The notes below the pieces were generated by a model that was given only the letters and a program-made list of their open reading frames with translations, ran no database searches and was not told where the DNA came from. Positions 9,597 through 18,148 of a stretch of 64,000 nt of DNA are shown here, one piece after another; the stretch's first letter is position 1; the number at the start of each line of letters is the position of its first letter. The DNA lies in assembly GCF_024448165.1 (NCBI RefSeq), contig NZ_JAMOLN010000002.1, positions 1-64,000 on the forward strand. The letters run 5' to 3'. This DNA comes from Streptomyces longispororuber (GTDB taxonomy: Bacteria; Actinomycetota; Actinomycetes; Streptomycetales; Streptomycetaceae). The position numbers and the translations under genes were made by a program.

Positions 9597-10862
9597 TCAC
9601 GCGGCCCGGCTCGTGGATGTGCCGGTGTGCCGGGACGCGGTCAGCCAGGTGCGGTAGCGGCGCAGCGCGCGGCGCTGCTGGAGTTGTTCACGGAGCAGGG
9701 CGTGCGCCGGGTGGGTGCCGGGCCTGGGGGACCGGCCGTGGGCGATGCGGCGCATCTGGTGGCGGACCTGGGCCATGGTGGCGGCCGATGCCAGAGCCTT
9801 GTCGGACCAGGTCGCCGGCCGCAGTTGCCGGTCGGCCTCGCGGTCGCTGCGCCAACGGTCGGGCAGGTCCGGCGTGATGGAAAGGGCGGTCCCCATGCCG
9901 ACGAGCGCCACGCCGCTGGCGAGGACCGTCTCGGCGGTCTCGCGGCGGGTGATGCCGCCGGTGAGCATCAGCGGGACCGAACTGGTGCGCGCCAGGTCCT
10001 TGGCCAGGTCCAGGAAATAGGCTTCGCGGGCCTGCGTGCGCTCATCGGCGGGGCGGCCGGTCATCGCCGGGCTCTCGTAGCTGCCGCCGGACAGCTCGAC
10101 CAGGTCCACACCCAGGGGTTCGAGCATTTCGATCACCTGCCGTGCGTCATGGGCGTCGAACCCGCCGCGCTGGAAGTCGGCGGAGTTGAGCTTCACTCCG
10201 ACCCCGAACGACGGTGAGACGGCGGCGCGCACGGCGCGGACGACGTCCAGCAGCATGCGCGCCCGATTCTCCAGCGACCCGCCCCAGGCGTCGGTCCGCT
10301 TGTTGACCAGCGGTGAGAGGAACTGCGACAGGAGGTAGCCGTGCGCGGCGTGGACCTCCACGCCGTCGAAGCCTGCCTTCTCGGCGCGGTGGGCCGTCAC
10401 GGCGAACCGGTTCACCGTGGCATCGATCTGCTCGGGCGTCATGGCGACGGGGCGACCGAACCGGCTGCTGTGCCGGCCCAGATCGACGCCCACGTCCGAC
10501 GGCCCCCACACCACGCCGGGCATGCCGGCCTGTACCTGGCGGCCCGGGTGGTTGATCTGCATCCAGATCGACCCCCCGCCCGACTTGCCGGCCTCGGCCC
10601 AGTCGGCGAACGGCGCCAACGGCGTGGCCTCGTCGAGCACGACCCCCGCAGGCCCGGTCAACGCCTCGGCGTGCACCATGACGTTGCCGGTGATCAGCAG
10701 CCCGGTACCGCCCGCTGCCCAGCGCCGGTACAGCTCCATAAGGTGCCGGCCGGGCACCTGGCCTTCGTCGGCCAGGTTCTCCTCCATGGCCGCCTTGGCG
10801 ATCCGATTGCCCAGTACCTGCCCGGAACGCAGGGGCAATGACGAGAACAGCACGCTGGTCAT
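9597..10862 (-). CDS. NADH:flavin oxidoreductase, Old Yellow Enzyme family
   Basis: FMN-dependent ene-reductase-like TIM barrel, 421 residues. Family features: N-terminal NRIAKAAMEE, WMQINHPGRQV, the active-site region GFDGVEVHAAHGYLLSQFLSP with its paired histidines, FGVGVKLNSADF, and the phosphate-binding end SVPLMLTGGITRRETAE...GMGTAL. There is a C-terminal extension of about 60 mostly basic residues beyond the barrel. Transcribed divergently from a TetR regulator with a shared operator at 10912-10957, so it is very likely the regulator's main target and inducible by an electrophile or enone-like ligand (inference). Confidence 0.92.
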   Translation of the reverse strand: MTSVLFSSLPLRSGQVLGNRIAKAAMEENLADEGQVPGRHLMELYRRWAAGGTGLLITGNVMVHAEALTGPAGVVLDEATPLAPFADWAEAGKSGGGSIWMQINHPGRQVQAGMPGVVWGPSDVGVDLGRHSSRFGRPVAMTPEQIDATVNRFAVTAHRAEKAGFDGVEVHAAHGYLLSQFLSPLVNKRTDAWGGSLENRARMLLDVVRAVRAAVSPSFGVGVKLNSADFQRGGFDAHDARQVIEMLEPLGVDLVELSGGSYESPAMTGRPADERTQAREAYFLDLAKDLARTSSVPLMLTGGITRRETAETVLASGVALVGMGTALSITPDLPDRWRSDREADRQLRPATWSDKALASAATMAQVRHQMRRIAHGRSPRPGTHPAHALLREQLQQRRALRRYRTWLTASRHTGTSTSRAA

Positions 10863-10911
10863 CCGAATCCTTCTCTGCTCTGCTCGACCGCGCGGGGCGA
10901 TCCCATAGAAT

Positions 10912-10957
10912 GTGTACGGCGCTTACATTAATCAGAAAATGTAAGCGGTGCATACAT
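10912..10957. promoter_or_regulatory. TetR-type operator between the OYE and TetR genes
   Basis: Perfect 10-bp inverted repeat CGCTTACATT (10920-10929) and AATGTAAGCG (10938-10947) around an 8-bp AT-rich spacer. Similar flanks (TGTACGG on the left; TGCATACA on the right, reading TGTATGCA on the other strand) extend the imperfect dyad to about 45 bp. It is the only AT-rich block in the 110-bp divergent spacer, overlaps the probable promoters of both genes, and ends about 15 bp before the TetR start codon. Confidence 0.8.
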
Positions 10958-10972
10958 GAGAGGGTATGGCCC

Positions 10973-11581
10973 GTGCCACAAGCGACTGCGTACCATCACG
11001 GCGACCTGCGTGCTGCCTGCCTGCGTGCCGCGCGCGAGCTGCTGGAGGAGGACGGCAGTGCCGCACTGTCGATGCGGGCCGTCGCGCGGCGTGCGGGCGT
11101 GTCGCCGACCGCTCCCTACCGCCACTTCCCGGACCGCGAAGCGCTCGTCTCCGCCGTCGCGGCCGAGGGCTACCGCGAGCTCACCGAACAGCTGGCCATG
11201 GCCCACCCCGCGCCCGCGACCCCTGAGGAGCTTGCCGAGGTCGCCGTTGCCTATGTCCGCTTCGCGCTGGACCACTCCGCGCTGTTCCGGGCGATGTTCG
11301 CCGAGCCCTGCGACTCCGACAGCGAGGAACGGGTCGCCGCGACAGCGGCCATCTCGGAATACGTACGCGACATCGTTCGCCGCGCCTTCCCCGGCGCCGA
11401 CCCCGAGGCGCTGTGGACCGCGGTGTGGGGACTCGCCCACGGTTTGGCGTTCCTGCACCTCGACGGCAAGTTCGACGCCGCCACTCCCGAAGCGGTCGCC
11501 GGTCACGTCCGCGCTGCGGTCCTTGCGTTGTTCGGCGCCGCCCCGGCGCTCTCGCGGACGGCAGCCACGCGGTCCCGGTAG
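10973..11581 (+). CDS. TetR/AcrR family transcriptional regulator
   Basis: Probable repressor of itself and of the divergent OYE gene, 202 residues. The GTG start at 10973 has GAGAGGG at 10958-10964. The N-terminal helix-turn-helix is clear (HGDLRAACLRAARELLEEDG, then LSMRAVARRAGVSPTAPYRHFPDREAL). The C-terminal ligand-binding domain has WxxVHGLA-like AVWGLAHGLAFLHLDGKF, as in the TetR_C_33/WHG group. The ligand is unknown. Confidence 0.92.
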   Translation: MPQATAYHHGDLRAACLRAARELLEEDGSAALSMRAVARRAGVSPTAPYRHFPDREALVSAVAAEGYRELTEQLAMAHPAPATPEELAEVAVAYVRFALDHSALFRAMFAEPCDSDSEERVAATAAISEYVRDIVRRAFPGADPEALWTAVWGLAHGLAFLHLDGKFDAATPEAVAGHVRAAVLALFGAAPALSRTAATRSR

Positions 11582-11659
11582 CGTGCGGTCGGAGTGATGG
11601 TTCGGTGAACGTCTGGGGTGGCGATTCCCTGGCCATTTGGGGGTTGCGAAGCTAGCCGC

Positions 11660-11980
11660 ATGGCCGGTGAGTCAGTGCGGGAACAGGCGGAGCTCACCCG
11701 CGCGAGGGCCCGTGAGCTGAGGCGCATCGCTCGTTTCCTGCTTGAGCAGAACCATCGACTGCTTGATGAGAATGACGAGCTCAGGCGGGAACGTGCCGGA
11801 CTGTTCCGCACGGCCTGGGGCCGTGTGGCGTCTGAGCCGAGGTGGCCGCTGACATTGCCGGGACCACCACACCCCCCCGCCCGAGAACCAGAACCCGTAA
11901 CGACAGCGGAGCGCGGGGCGAACCGGCAGTCCGCCCACCGTGCTTCACCGGCGTCACCCCACGCGCAGCGGAATCCATGA
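11660..11980 (+). CDS. Small predicted coiled-coil protein
   Basis: From the ATG at 11660 the first 55 residues form a charged helix with heptad spacing (ELTRARARELRRIARFLLEQ, then NHRLLDENDELRRERAGLF), suggesting a short coiled coil. The rest is Pro/Ala/Arg-rich and lies antisense over the dehydrogenase remnant, so the original C-terminus may have been replaced at a break near 11820. The upstream ribosome-binding site is weak. Function unknown. Confidence 0.4.
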   Translation: MAGESVREQAELTRARARELRRIARFLLEQNHRLLDENDELRRERAGLFRTAWGRVASEPRWPLTLPGPPHPPAREPEPVTTAERGANRQSAHRASPASPHAQRNP

Positions 11981-12392
11981 CCCGGCCACCGGGAGCAAGG
12001 TTGGCCAGAGCACTGCGGAGCGCCGCACCGGCACCGGCGGCGTCACAGAACACATCGACACCGTCCCCTCCCCCCAGGCCCGAGACCAGCGCCTCGAGAT
12101 CCTCGCCCACGGGGTCCACGACATGCGCCCCGAGCGCCGCGATCTTCCCCCGACGCTCAGCGTTGGGCTCGGACACCACAATGTGCTCGCCCCCGCGCGG
12201 GAACGCGTACCAGGCACCGATACCCACAGGACCCGCACCGGCCACAAGCACGACGTCCCCCGGCCCGGAACTGCTCCGACCGGCACCGTGCCATGGCACC
12301 GACATCGGCTCCACCAGAGCACCCTGCTTCAGGTCCACGTCGTCGGGCAGCCGATGGAACTGCCGGGCATCGATCGACACGAACCACATGTG
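11930..12392 (-). pseudogene. Internal fragment of a zinc-type alcohol/butanediol dehydrogenase
   Basis: Reads the middle of an MDR-family dehydrogenase: FVSIDARQFHRLPDDVDLKQ, GALVEPMSVPWHG, the NAD-binding GDVVLVAGAGPVGIGAW, and DVFCDAAGAGAALRSALANL. The N-terminal zinc-binding catalytic domain and the C-terminal end are missing. No complete start, so this is a relic. Confidence 0.7.
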
Positions 12393-12444
12393 CCGGATCC
12401 GCCCCCCCGTGCACCGCAACCAGCGCGGGGCCGCACCCGGTCGA

Positions 12445-12750
12445 GACGTGACGGCGAAGGGAGGCGACGTGGTCGGGCCGCGGGGCGAGGACGACGACCC
12501 TTCGGTGCAGGGGTACGGCCAGGGTGGCCAGGACCGCAGCGAGATCTGTGGCGCCGATCAGCAGCAGCCGCGGCTGACTGGTCAGTACTTCAGTGAAGGC
12601 GGGTCCCGGGTGGGGCAGTTGGCCGGGTGCGGCTGTCGTTGACCAGTGGTAGGGCGGCGTCAGCTCCAGCCGTACCGTCAACGGACGGTCCTCGGTCATA
12701 GCCGTGGTGATGGCGGCGCGCACGCCCAGCGACGCGAGCGCGGCTGCGTC
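12445..12750 (-). pseudogene. Fragment of an XdhC/CoxI-family protein
   Basis: The minus strand in a different frame from the dehydrogenase remnant reads TEDRPLTVRLELTP and the Rossmann segment RLLLIGATDLAAVLATLAVP followed by LHRRVVVLAPRP, characteristic of XdhC molybdenum-cofactor insertion proteins. Both ends are lost; it runs directly into the dehydrogenase relic. No molybdenum hydroxylase gene is near. Confidence 0.5.
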
Positions 12751-12760
12751 CGAAGGTCTC

Positions 12761-13222
12761 CTACTTTTCGGGGCGCCATTGGTATCGGATGTCCGGCTCC
12801 CCCTCCTCGTTACGGTGACCGTCGGTGCACTCGGTGGGGATGAAACCGTGTCGCTCGTAGAAGCGGCGGGCCGGCTCGTTGATCTGGAACGTCCACAGCG
12901 CAAGACCTGCCGGTCGACGCCGCTTCGCCACCTCCACGAGACGATCGCCCATTCCTCGGCCCCGCCAGGCCGGATCGAGATAGAGCTGGTCCAGGTCGTC
13001 GCCGTCCAGCACCATCATCCCGACCACCGCCCCGTCGACCGTCGCCACCCAGGTCTCCAGACCGGGTACGACCACCTCCCGGAACCAGGATCTGACCTGG
13101 TCGTCCGTATGAGCGCGACGCACACCGGGAAGTGCGGCCGTGAAGGAACGCAGCCACACCTCGGCCACTGCCGCGGCATCGGAGTCGACCGCACGCCGGA
13201 CGACGAAACTGTTGATCTCCAC
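12761..13222 (-). CDS. GNAT family N-acetyltransferase
   Basis: Acetyl-CoA-dependent N-acetyltransferase, about 153 residues from the GTG at 13222 (EINSFVVRRAVDSDA). An ATG at 13288 or 13342 would add residues that look unlike the family, and no start has a good ribosome-binding site. Acetyl-CoA pyrophosphate-binding motif A is LDQLYLDPAWRGRGMGDRLV; motif B ends in ARRFYERHGF. The stop abuts the XdhC relic. Substrate unknown. Confidence 0.82.
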   Translation of the reverse strand: MEINSFVVRRAVDSDAAAVAEVWLRSFTAALPGVRRAHTDDQVRSWFREVVVPGLETWVATVDGAVVGMMVLDGDDLDQLYLDPAWRGRGMGDRLVEVAKRRRPAGLALWTFQINEPARRFYERHGFIPTECTDGHRNEEGEPDIRYQWRPEK

Positions 13223-13342
13223 GGTGCTGCATACTTGCAGACGTACAGCCTGGCCGCATGCGACTTCCTGCGACGCTCGGGCCACCATCAGATGTGTCGG
13301 CTCCCGCGCGCCCCACGAAGTGCGTGTCGGTCCCGTCGTCAC

Positions 13343-13801
13343 GGGGATGAGACGGCGGGACCGACTGCCGCCGCGCGGGGCGCAGCAGCTATCCAGGTTG
13401 CCGGTTCAACAGTCGCTCCGCCAGGTCGACTTCAGGCCTCCTCGCGTGCGGGCCAGCCCGCTTGCCTCTCGGGTGCTTCGCCGGTGGGTGGGAGGCGAAC
13501 GGATCGGGTGGGGGCCGACCGCAGAAGGAGGGCAATTGCGTGTCCGGGTCTCGTCCTCCCAGACGCGGCCGGGCTCGCCGTTGATGTCGTAGTGGCGGCC
13601 CAGACGGACCTGTACGGATGGGAATCCGCCGACGATGTCCGATCCGTCGAGTGGCCAACGGTGGCACCAAGGGCTTCAACTTCACGGCGTAGGTGTCTCC
13701 GGAGCTCAGCGCCAACGCCCGCAAGACGTCTGAGCGATCCCTTCCCACCGTCCACTCCCGATGCCCCCTGCAACCGTCAACTGGCCATGTAGGAGGTGGT
13801 C
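13343..13801. other. Gene-poor stretch
   Basis: About 460 bp with no supportable gene. Two protein-like scraps occur: a minus-strand piece containing GRHYDINGEPGRVWEDETRT near 13540-13610, and a plus-strand tail VANGGTKGFNFTA followed by TAG near 13650-13691. Neither has a start or can be assigned; both may be remnants of lost genes. Confidence 0.4.
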
Positions 13802-15073
13802 TTAACGCCATTCCAGGACGTATCCGGTGCTCAGTGCCTCTTCCGCACCCGACTCACTGATTCTCTTTGGGCTGGCGCCGGGGGTGATGGGGGAGAGGAA
13901 ATGCGTGAGGCTGGTGCCCTGGAGAGAAGCAAAGATCATCTTCTTGCCGTCCGGCGAGATGGCCTGCACGGTATTCTCCCGGTCCGTGGCCGGGATGATC
14001 GGCTTGCCCATCGCGTCGTCCGGGACTTCATCGACACCGGCGAGGCCCGAGGTGTCCAGCGTCCAGAATGAGTTCTGCCGCTTCGGGTCATCCGTCGAAC
14101 CATCCGGACCGCACAGCACTCTCGCCTTGTCGACCCAGCCGTAGCAGTCGATGTCGTAGGAGATGTAGGAACCGTCCAGCCCGGCGCCGAGCACGGCACT
14201 GCGCTGCGGGAGATCGACGATGTTGAGGCCGTCGAGGCTCGCGATCGCCTTCCGCTCATCGGGGCTGATGCGCACGTTCATTCCATAGATGCCGCGTGCT
14301 GCGTTTCCAACAAGCGCGAGGCGCGCGTTGGTGCTGTTCATGGCGCCGCTGCCTTGTTCCTTACGTGCGTGGTCTCCTGAGACGGAGCGGCTGGCGATCC
14401 GTGCGGTGCCCGTGCCCTGGTCGAACTCGGTGAACCAGACGGCACTGCCATCCCCGGAGAAGACGGCATTCTCCTCGTGGGGGGCGTCCGCGAAGTCGTC
14501 ACCTCCGTCAGCTGACAGCTCCGTCACCTTGCCGTTGGTATCGACGTAGCCCACGCGCGTGGCCTCGGTCTCGCGGTCCATGAGCACGACCGCCATCCGC
14601 GTGTAGCCCTTGTCGAAGAGCTGTCGAAGCGAGGACTCCGGGATCGTGCGGGGTCCGTCATCGGTCACGCCGACATCGTCGACGGCGTTGCCGCACAGCT
14701 CTGTCAGGGACGAATCGGCCGCCATGGTGGTGAAGGGTCCGGAGTCGTCCATTGCCGCAGCGGGGACAGGGAAGGTACGCGATGCCGTCGGCTCCCAGGT
14801 CTGCGCGTCCCAGCCCGTGACGGTCACCCGGGGCTGGTCATCCGTGGACTTGGAGCATGATGCTGTGACAATCACGTCCTGGTCGGGGAAAGCCGTGGTC
14901 TTGGATTGCTGCTCTCCGTCTCCGTTGGGGCCCTGCCGATCCCCTGGGGCGCCGGAGTTGCCCGGGCCGTCGCATGCTGTGGCAAGGGTGAACAGCATCA
15001 TCGTGATGGCTAGTCCCGCCCAATGGCGCGGTGGTTGCCGGCTGCCGGTTCTGCGCACTCCTTTACCGCGCAT
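13802..15073 (-). CDS. Lipoprotein with TolB/WD40-like beta-propeller
   Basis: Predicted surface lipoprotein of 423 residues from the ATG at 15073, preceded by GAGAGGGCAGG. The signal has basic residues, the hydrophobic stretch WAGLAITMMLFTLATAC and a lipobox LATA-C, followed by a Gly/Ser/Pro-rich linker. The mature domain has repeated blade-like units with WDAQTWEP, VWFTEFDQGTG, ISPDERKAIASLDG and ISPDGKKMIFASL, resembling TolB/WD40-like propellers. It is alone in its transcription unit. Function unknown; binding or sensing at the envelope is plausible. Confidence 0.8.
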   Translation of the reverse strand: MRGKGVRRTGSRQPPRHWAGLAITMMLFTLATACDGPGNSGAPGDRQGPNGDGEQQSKTTAFPDQDVIVTASCSKSTDDQPRVTVTGWDAQTWEPTASRTFPVPAAAMDDSGPFTTMAADSSLTELCGNAVDDVGVTDDGPRTIPESSLRQLFDKGYTRMAVVLMDRETEATRVGYVDTNGKVTELSADGGDDFADAPHEENAVFSGDGSAVWFTEFDQGTGTARIASRSVSGDHARKEQGSGAMNSTNARLALVGNAARGIYGMNVRISPDERKAIASLDGLNIVDLPQRSAVLGAGLDGSYISYDIDCYGWVDKARVLCGPDGSTDDPKRQNSFWTLDTSGLAGVDEVPDDAMGKPIIPATDRENTVQAISPDGKKMIFASLQGTSLTHFLSPITPGASPKRISESGAEEALSTGYVLEWR

Positions 15074-15219
15074 ACCTGCCCTCTCGGACGTCGCAATTGA
15101 CAGTGTCCGCACAATCGTAGGGCGGGAGGACCGAATGGGCGCCTACGTCGCTCAACGCCCCCTCGATATCGGCCACATGGCGCGATGGGACGGCTCGATC
15201 GCGCCCATCGGGGAGCATG

Positions 15220-15255
15220 TGACGTGGGGCCGTTGAAGTGCGCGGCCCCACGTCA
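15220..15255 (-). terminator. 13-bp hairpin downstream of the M4 protease gene
   Basis: TGACGTGGGGCCG (15220-15232) pairs perfectly with CGGCCCCACGTCA (15243-15255). It lies between two minus-strand genes, 110 bp after the protease stop, so it most likely terminates protease transcription. Confidence 0.6.
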
Positions 15256-15261
15256 AGGCTC

Positions 15262-15316
15262 ACGGCCACCGCGTGATGTCCAGGGGCAAAGCCCCCGGTC
15301 ACCAAGCGGTGGCCGT
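15262..15316. repeat. Nested inverted repeat next to the terminator
   Basis: ACGGCCACCGC (15262-15272) pairs with GCGGTGGCCGT (15306-15316); inside is a second stem GGGGC-AAA-GCCCC. Together with the adjacent hairpin this gives two consecutive strong structures between stop codon 15366 and the lipoprotein promoter. Confidence 0.5.
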
Positions 15317-15365
15317 TGCGCTCTCTACCGTGCTTGAAGCCGGTTACGACCGTTGAGGGAAAGCC

Positions 15366-17733
15366 TCAGAAGGTCAGGCTCCAGCGCTGGAGATGACCCG
15401 GGTCCAGGTCGAATATGCCCGGGGTGCCGTCGGTGACGCGCAGCTTCCAGGTGCCGACCGCGGGCACCGCCGAGGCGTCGACCGTGTAGGTCTCGTGCAG
15501 GTCGGGCGTGAGCACCCAGGGCCCCCAGGGCTTGACGTGGATGACGGTGCCGTCGGGGGCGATCAGGTCAATGACCATGGCATTGCTGAACCCGTGGTCG
15601 AGATCGATCGCGACCTTGAGGTCATTGGGTGCGTTGCCCGGCTTTCTCCGGACGACCAGTGGGGACTCGACCACACCCCACTTGGGGATCACATACGTGG
15701 TGGGGTTGACGAAGAAGTGTCCGCCGGATGCAAGAGCGGTCCAGGTGAACGAGAACTTCCGGGTGTTCCTCGCCGCGTCCGTGATGATGATGACCGAGTT
15801 GTAGTCACCGGCCTTGCCGGGCCTGCCGGTGATCAGACCGGTGGTGTGGTTGATCGACAGACCCCGGGGCAGCGACTTGGCGGAGTAGGTCAGCGGGCCG
15901 GGACGACTGCTGGATGCGGTGATCTGACGGCTGACCGGCTGGCCGACCGCCACCGGCTCGGTCGGCAGCGGTTCCGCGGCGATGTGGTTGACGTAGCGGA
16001 TCCCGACGTTGACGGCCGCCCAGGAGTTGGCGACGGCCTCGTAGGCGTCGCTCCTCCCGCCGTAGAGGTCGGCGGCGGCCTGGAGCGTCGCGGTCCGGGC
16101 GCCGGCGTAGTCGGTGGTGCTGGTCATGTAGACGGTGAGCGCGCGGTACACCACGGCCGCGGCGTCGGTCAGGCCGATGCCCGCCACCGGGAGCCCGTCG
16201 TACGTGGGGCTGTCGTAGTCCACGCCGCTGATGGTCTTCTGTCCGCTGCCCTCGGCGAGCAGGTAGAAGAAGTGGTCGCCCACGCCGGCCACCATGTGCG
16301 GCTCCTGCCCCTTCGCCTGCGGCGTCCAGTAGTCCAGGGGCGCGTAGCCGACGGAGCTGATGCCGGCCTTGGAGGGACGGTCCATGTAGCGGATGGGCTT
16401 GCCGTCGCCGTGCAGGTCGTCCAACTCGGCCATCGTGTAGTCGGGTACGTCGTTGGGGTTGTCGGCGTGGAACTCGACGGCGGCGGCCATCATGTCGCTG
16501 ATCGCCTCGTTGAGGCCCGGCGATTCGCCGCTGTTGCCCAGCCCGGCCGTGGCGGAGGTGACTCCGTGCGTCATCTCGTGCGCGGCGATGTCCAGGGACG
16601 TGACTGGGTGCTGTCCGTCCGCGCCGTCGCCGTAGCTCATGCAGAAGCAGCCGTCCTGCCAGTTGGCATTGGCGAGGGGGACCCCTTGCACGGATTCGTA
16701 GTGGACCCGGGAGGAACTGCCGCGGCCGTCGTTGGCTATGCCGTTGCGGCCGAAGTTGTCATGGTAGAAGTCCCACGTCGTCTGCGCGCCGTAGGCCGCG
16801 TCCACCGCCGCGGTTCCGGGGTTCGCCGTCGTTCCGTCGCCCCACACGTCGTCGCTGTCGGTGAACAGGACCCCCGTTGGCGTTGTCGCTCGAGTCGAGT
16901 GTCCGGTGGTTACCGTGTGCGGGGTCGATCAGGGCGTACGTGCCGTCGTCCTGGCGGGTGGAGCCGATCGTGACCTGCCCGCTGTAGAGGCTGTTGCCCT
17001 CGGCGGACTCCACGTGTTCGGCGTTCTCCAGGGTGGCGCCGCTCGCTGCGTCGGTCACGACGTGGCGTTCGCTGGGGGACCCGTCCCGCTGCAGGCCGGT
17101 GACGACCGTCTCCCAGGCCAGCTGGGGCTTGTCGTTCATCATCCAGACAACCTGGTGGGGTGCGGTGCGCGCGGCCCCCTTGCGGGTGCCCTTGGCCGCG
17201 GCCCTGCTCAGGGCCGACTTCTTCGCGGTGCCGGCCGACACCTTGGCCTTGGCCGTCGGCAGGGTCAGGTGTGCCTTGGAGGCGTAGGTGACGGTGTGCG
17301 ACCCCTCGTGCTGATGGTCCACCAGGTCTCCGCCGAGCACGGGCAGTCCGGCATACGTCCGGTCGTAGCGGATGTGGACCGTTCCGTCGGCGTCTTTGAT
17401 GACGTCCTTGGGGATCAGCTTCTCCTGAGGGCCCAGACCCAGCGAACGGGCGGTGTCCGGAGCCGTGTTGGTCGCCTGGTCGAGCAGCTTCCGGCGCTGC
17501 CCGGGCGACAACTGCACGGTGGCGGTTCCTGGTCTGGCCGTGGCCTTGATCTGGGGGAGCGCTCGTGCCGTGCGAGTGCTCCCGGATGCGTCGGAGGGGG
17601 AGGCGGCGCCGGCCGAGGCGGGCAGTGCGGACAGGGTGAGTGCTGCGGCCGTGACCACCACGGTCGAGATCAGGCGCCGCCGGGACCGGTGCGAACCCTG
17701 AGTGGACGCAGCCCTGTTACTGGAGGAATTCAA
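15366..17733 (-). pseudogene. Secreted M4 (thermolysin/neutral protease) metallopeptidase with P-domain, frameshifted in a G-run
   Basis: Zinc neutral protease precursor. The likely TTG start at 17733 has GGAAGG upstream; a GTG at 17778 lies inside a hairpin. Order: signal peptide (RRRLISTVVVTAAALTLSAL, ASAGA), FTP/PepSY propeptide (about residues 60-230), M4 catalytic domain with HEMTH zinc motif and GLNEAISD third ligand, a He_PIG-like domain (RPGPLTYSAKSLPRGLSINH), and a C-terminal proprotein-convertase P-domain (FSNAMVIDLIAPDGT). The propeptide and catalytic frames differ. The break is at the five-base run 16871-16875 (G on the coding strand); with four, the sequence reads SSDNANGVLFTDSDDVWGDG. 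Either an assembly indel or a true null. Confidence 0.85.
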
Positions 17734-17777
17734 TCTGGGGGACCTTCCGTTCGGCTGTCTGCCGATGTCGAGCGGCA

Positions 17778-17809
17778 CACGGGCCGGTCTCCGGGGGGAC
17801 CGGCCCGTG
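17778..17809 (-). promoter_or_regulatory. Strong 12-bp hairpin in the leader of the M4 protease gene
   Basis: CACGGGCCGGTC (17778-17789) pairs with GACCGGCCCGTG (17798-17809), loop 8 nt, ending 45 bp before the TTG start. It could be an attenuator or mRNA-stabilising stem for the protease, or a leftover terminator. Confidence 0.45.
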
Positions 17810-18148
17810 CTGTTTCACGGGGACAGGGGCACGAGCTTCACTTCAACGGGAAGCCGGTGTTGCTGGCGGGGAGAGGCTCGCCGCGCGCTTCGAAGTGCGC
17901 ATCGTTTGAACCCCCACTGCCGAGCTGGGGCCGACCCGCGCTGATTCAAGGTCGACAGCGGACGGTGTACATCCGCTGAGAGAAGAAACTAAGTGCCATC
18001 ACCATGTCTCCGGCAGGTGAGATGGGTGGCGACTACATGCCACGTGGCACGGATCCGCCAGGCTGCGCTTGAACGGCGTCGGAAGTGCCGGTGTGCCGCC
18101 GGCCGGCCGGCCGCCCTGTGACGGATGCGGTGATCGACATGAGGCTCG
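17810..18148. other. Upstream region of the M4 protease gene
   Basis: No gene seen. It contains a perfect 12-bp palindrome TGCCACGTGGCA at 18038-18049, a candidate regulator site, and probably the protease promoter. Confidence 0.4.

Noticed and set aside
12157-12903. A single protein fusing XdhC-like and later residues on the minus strand
   Set aside because: Only the 12445-12750 part is protein-like; its ends are shadows of the GNAT gene and of the dehydrogenase relic.
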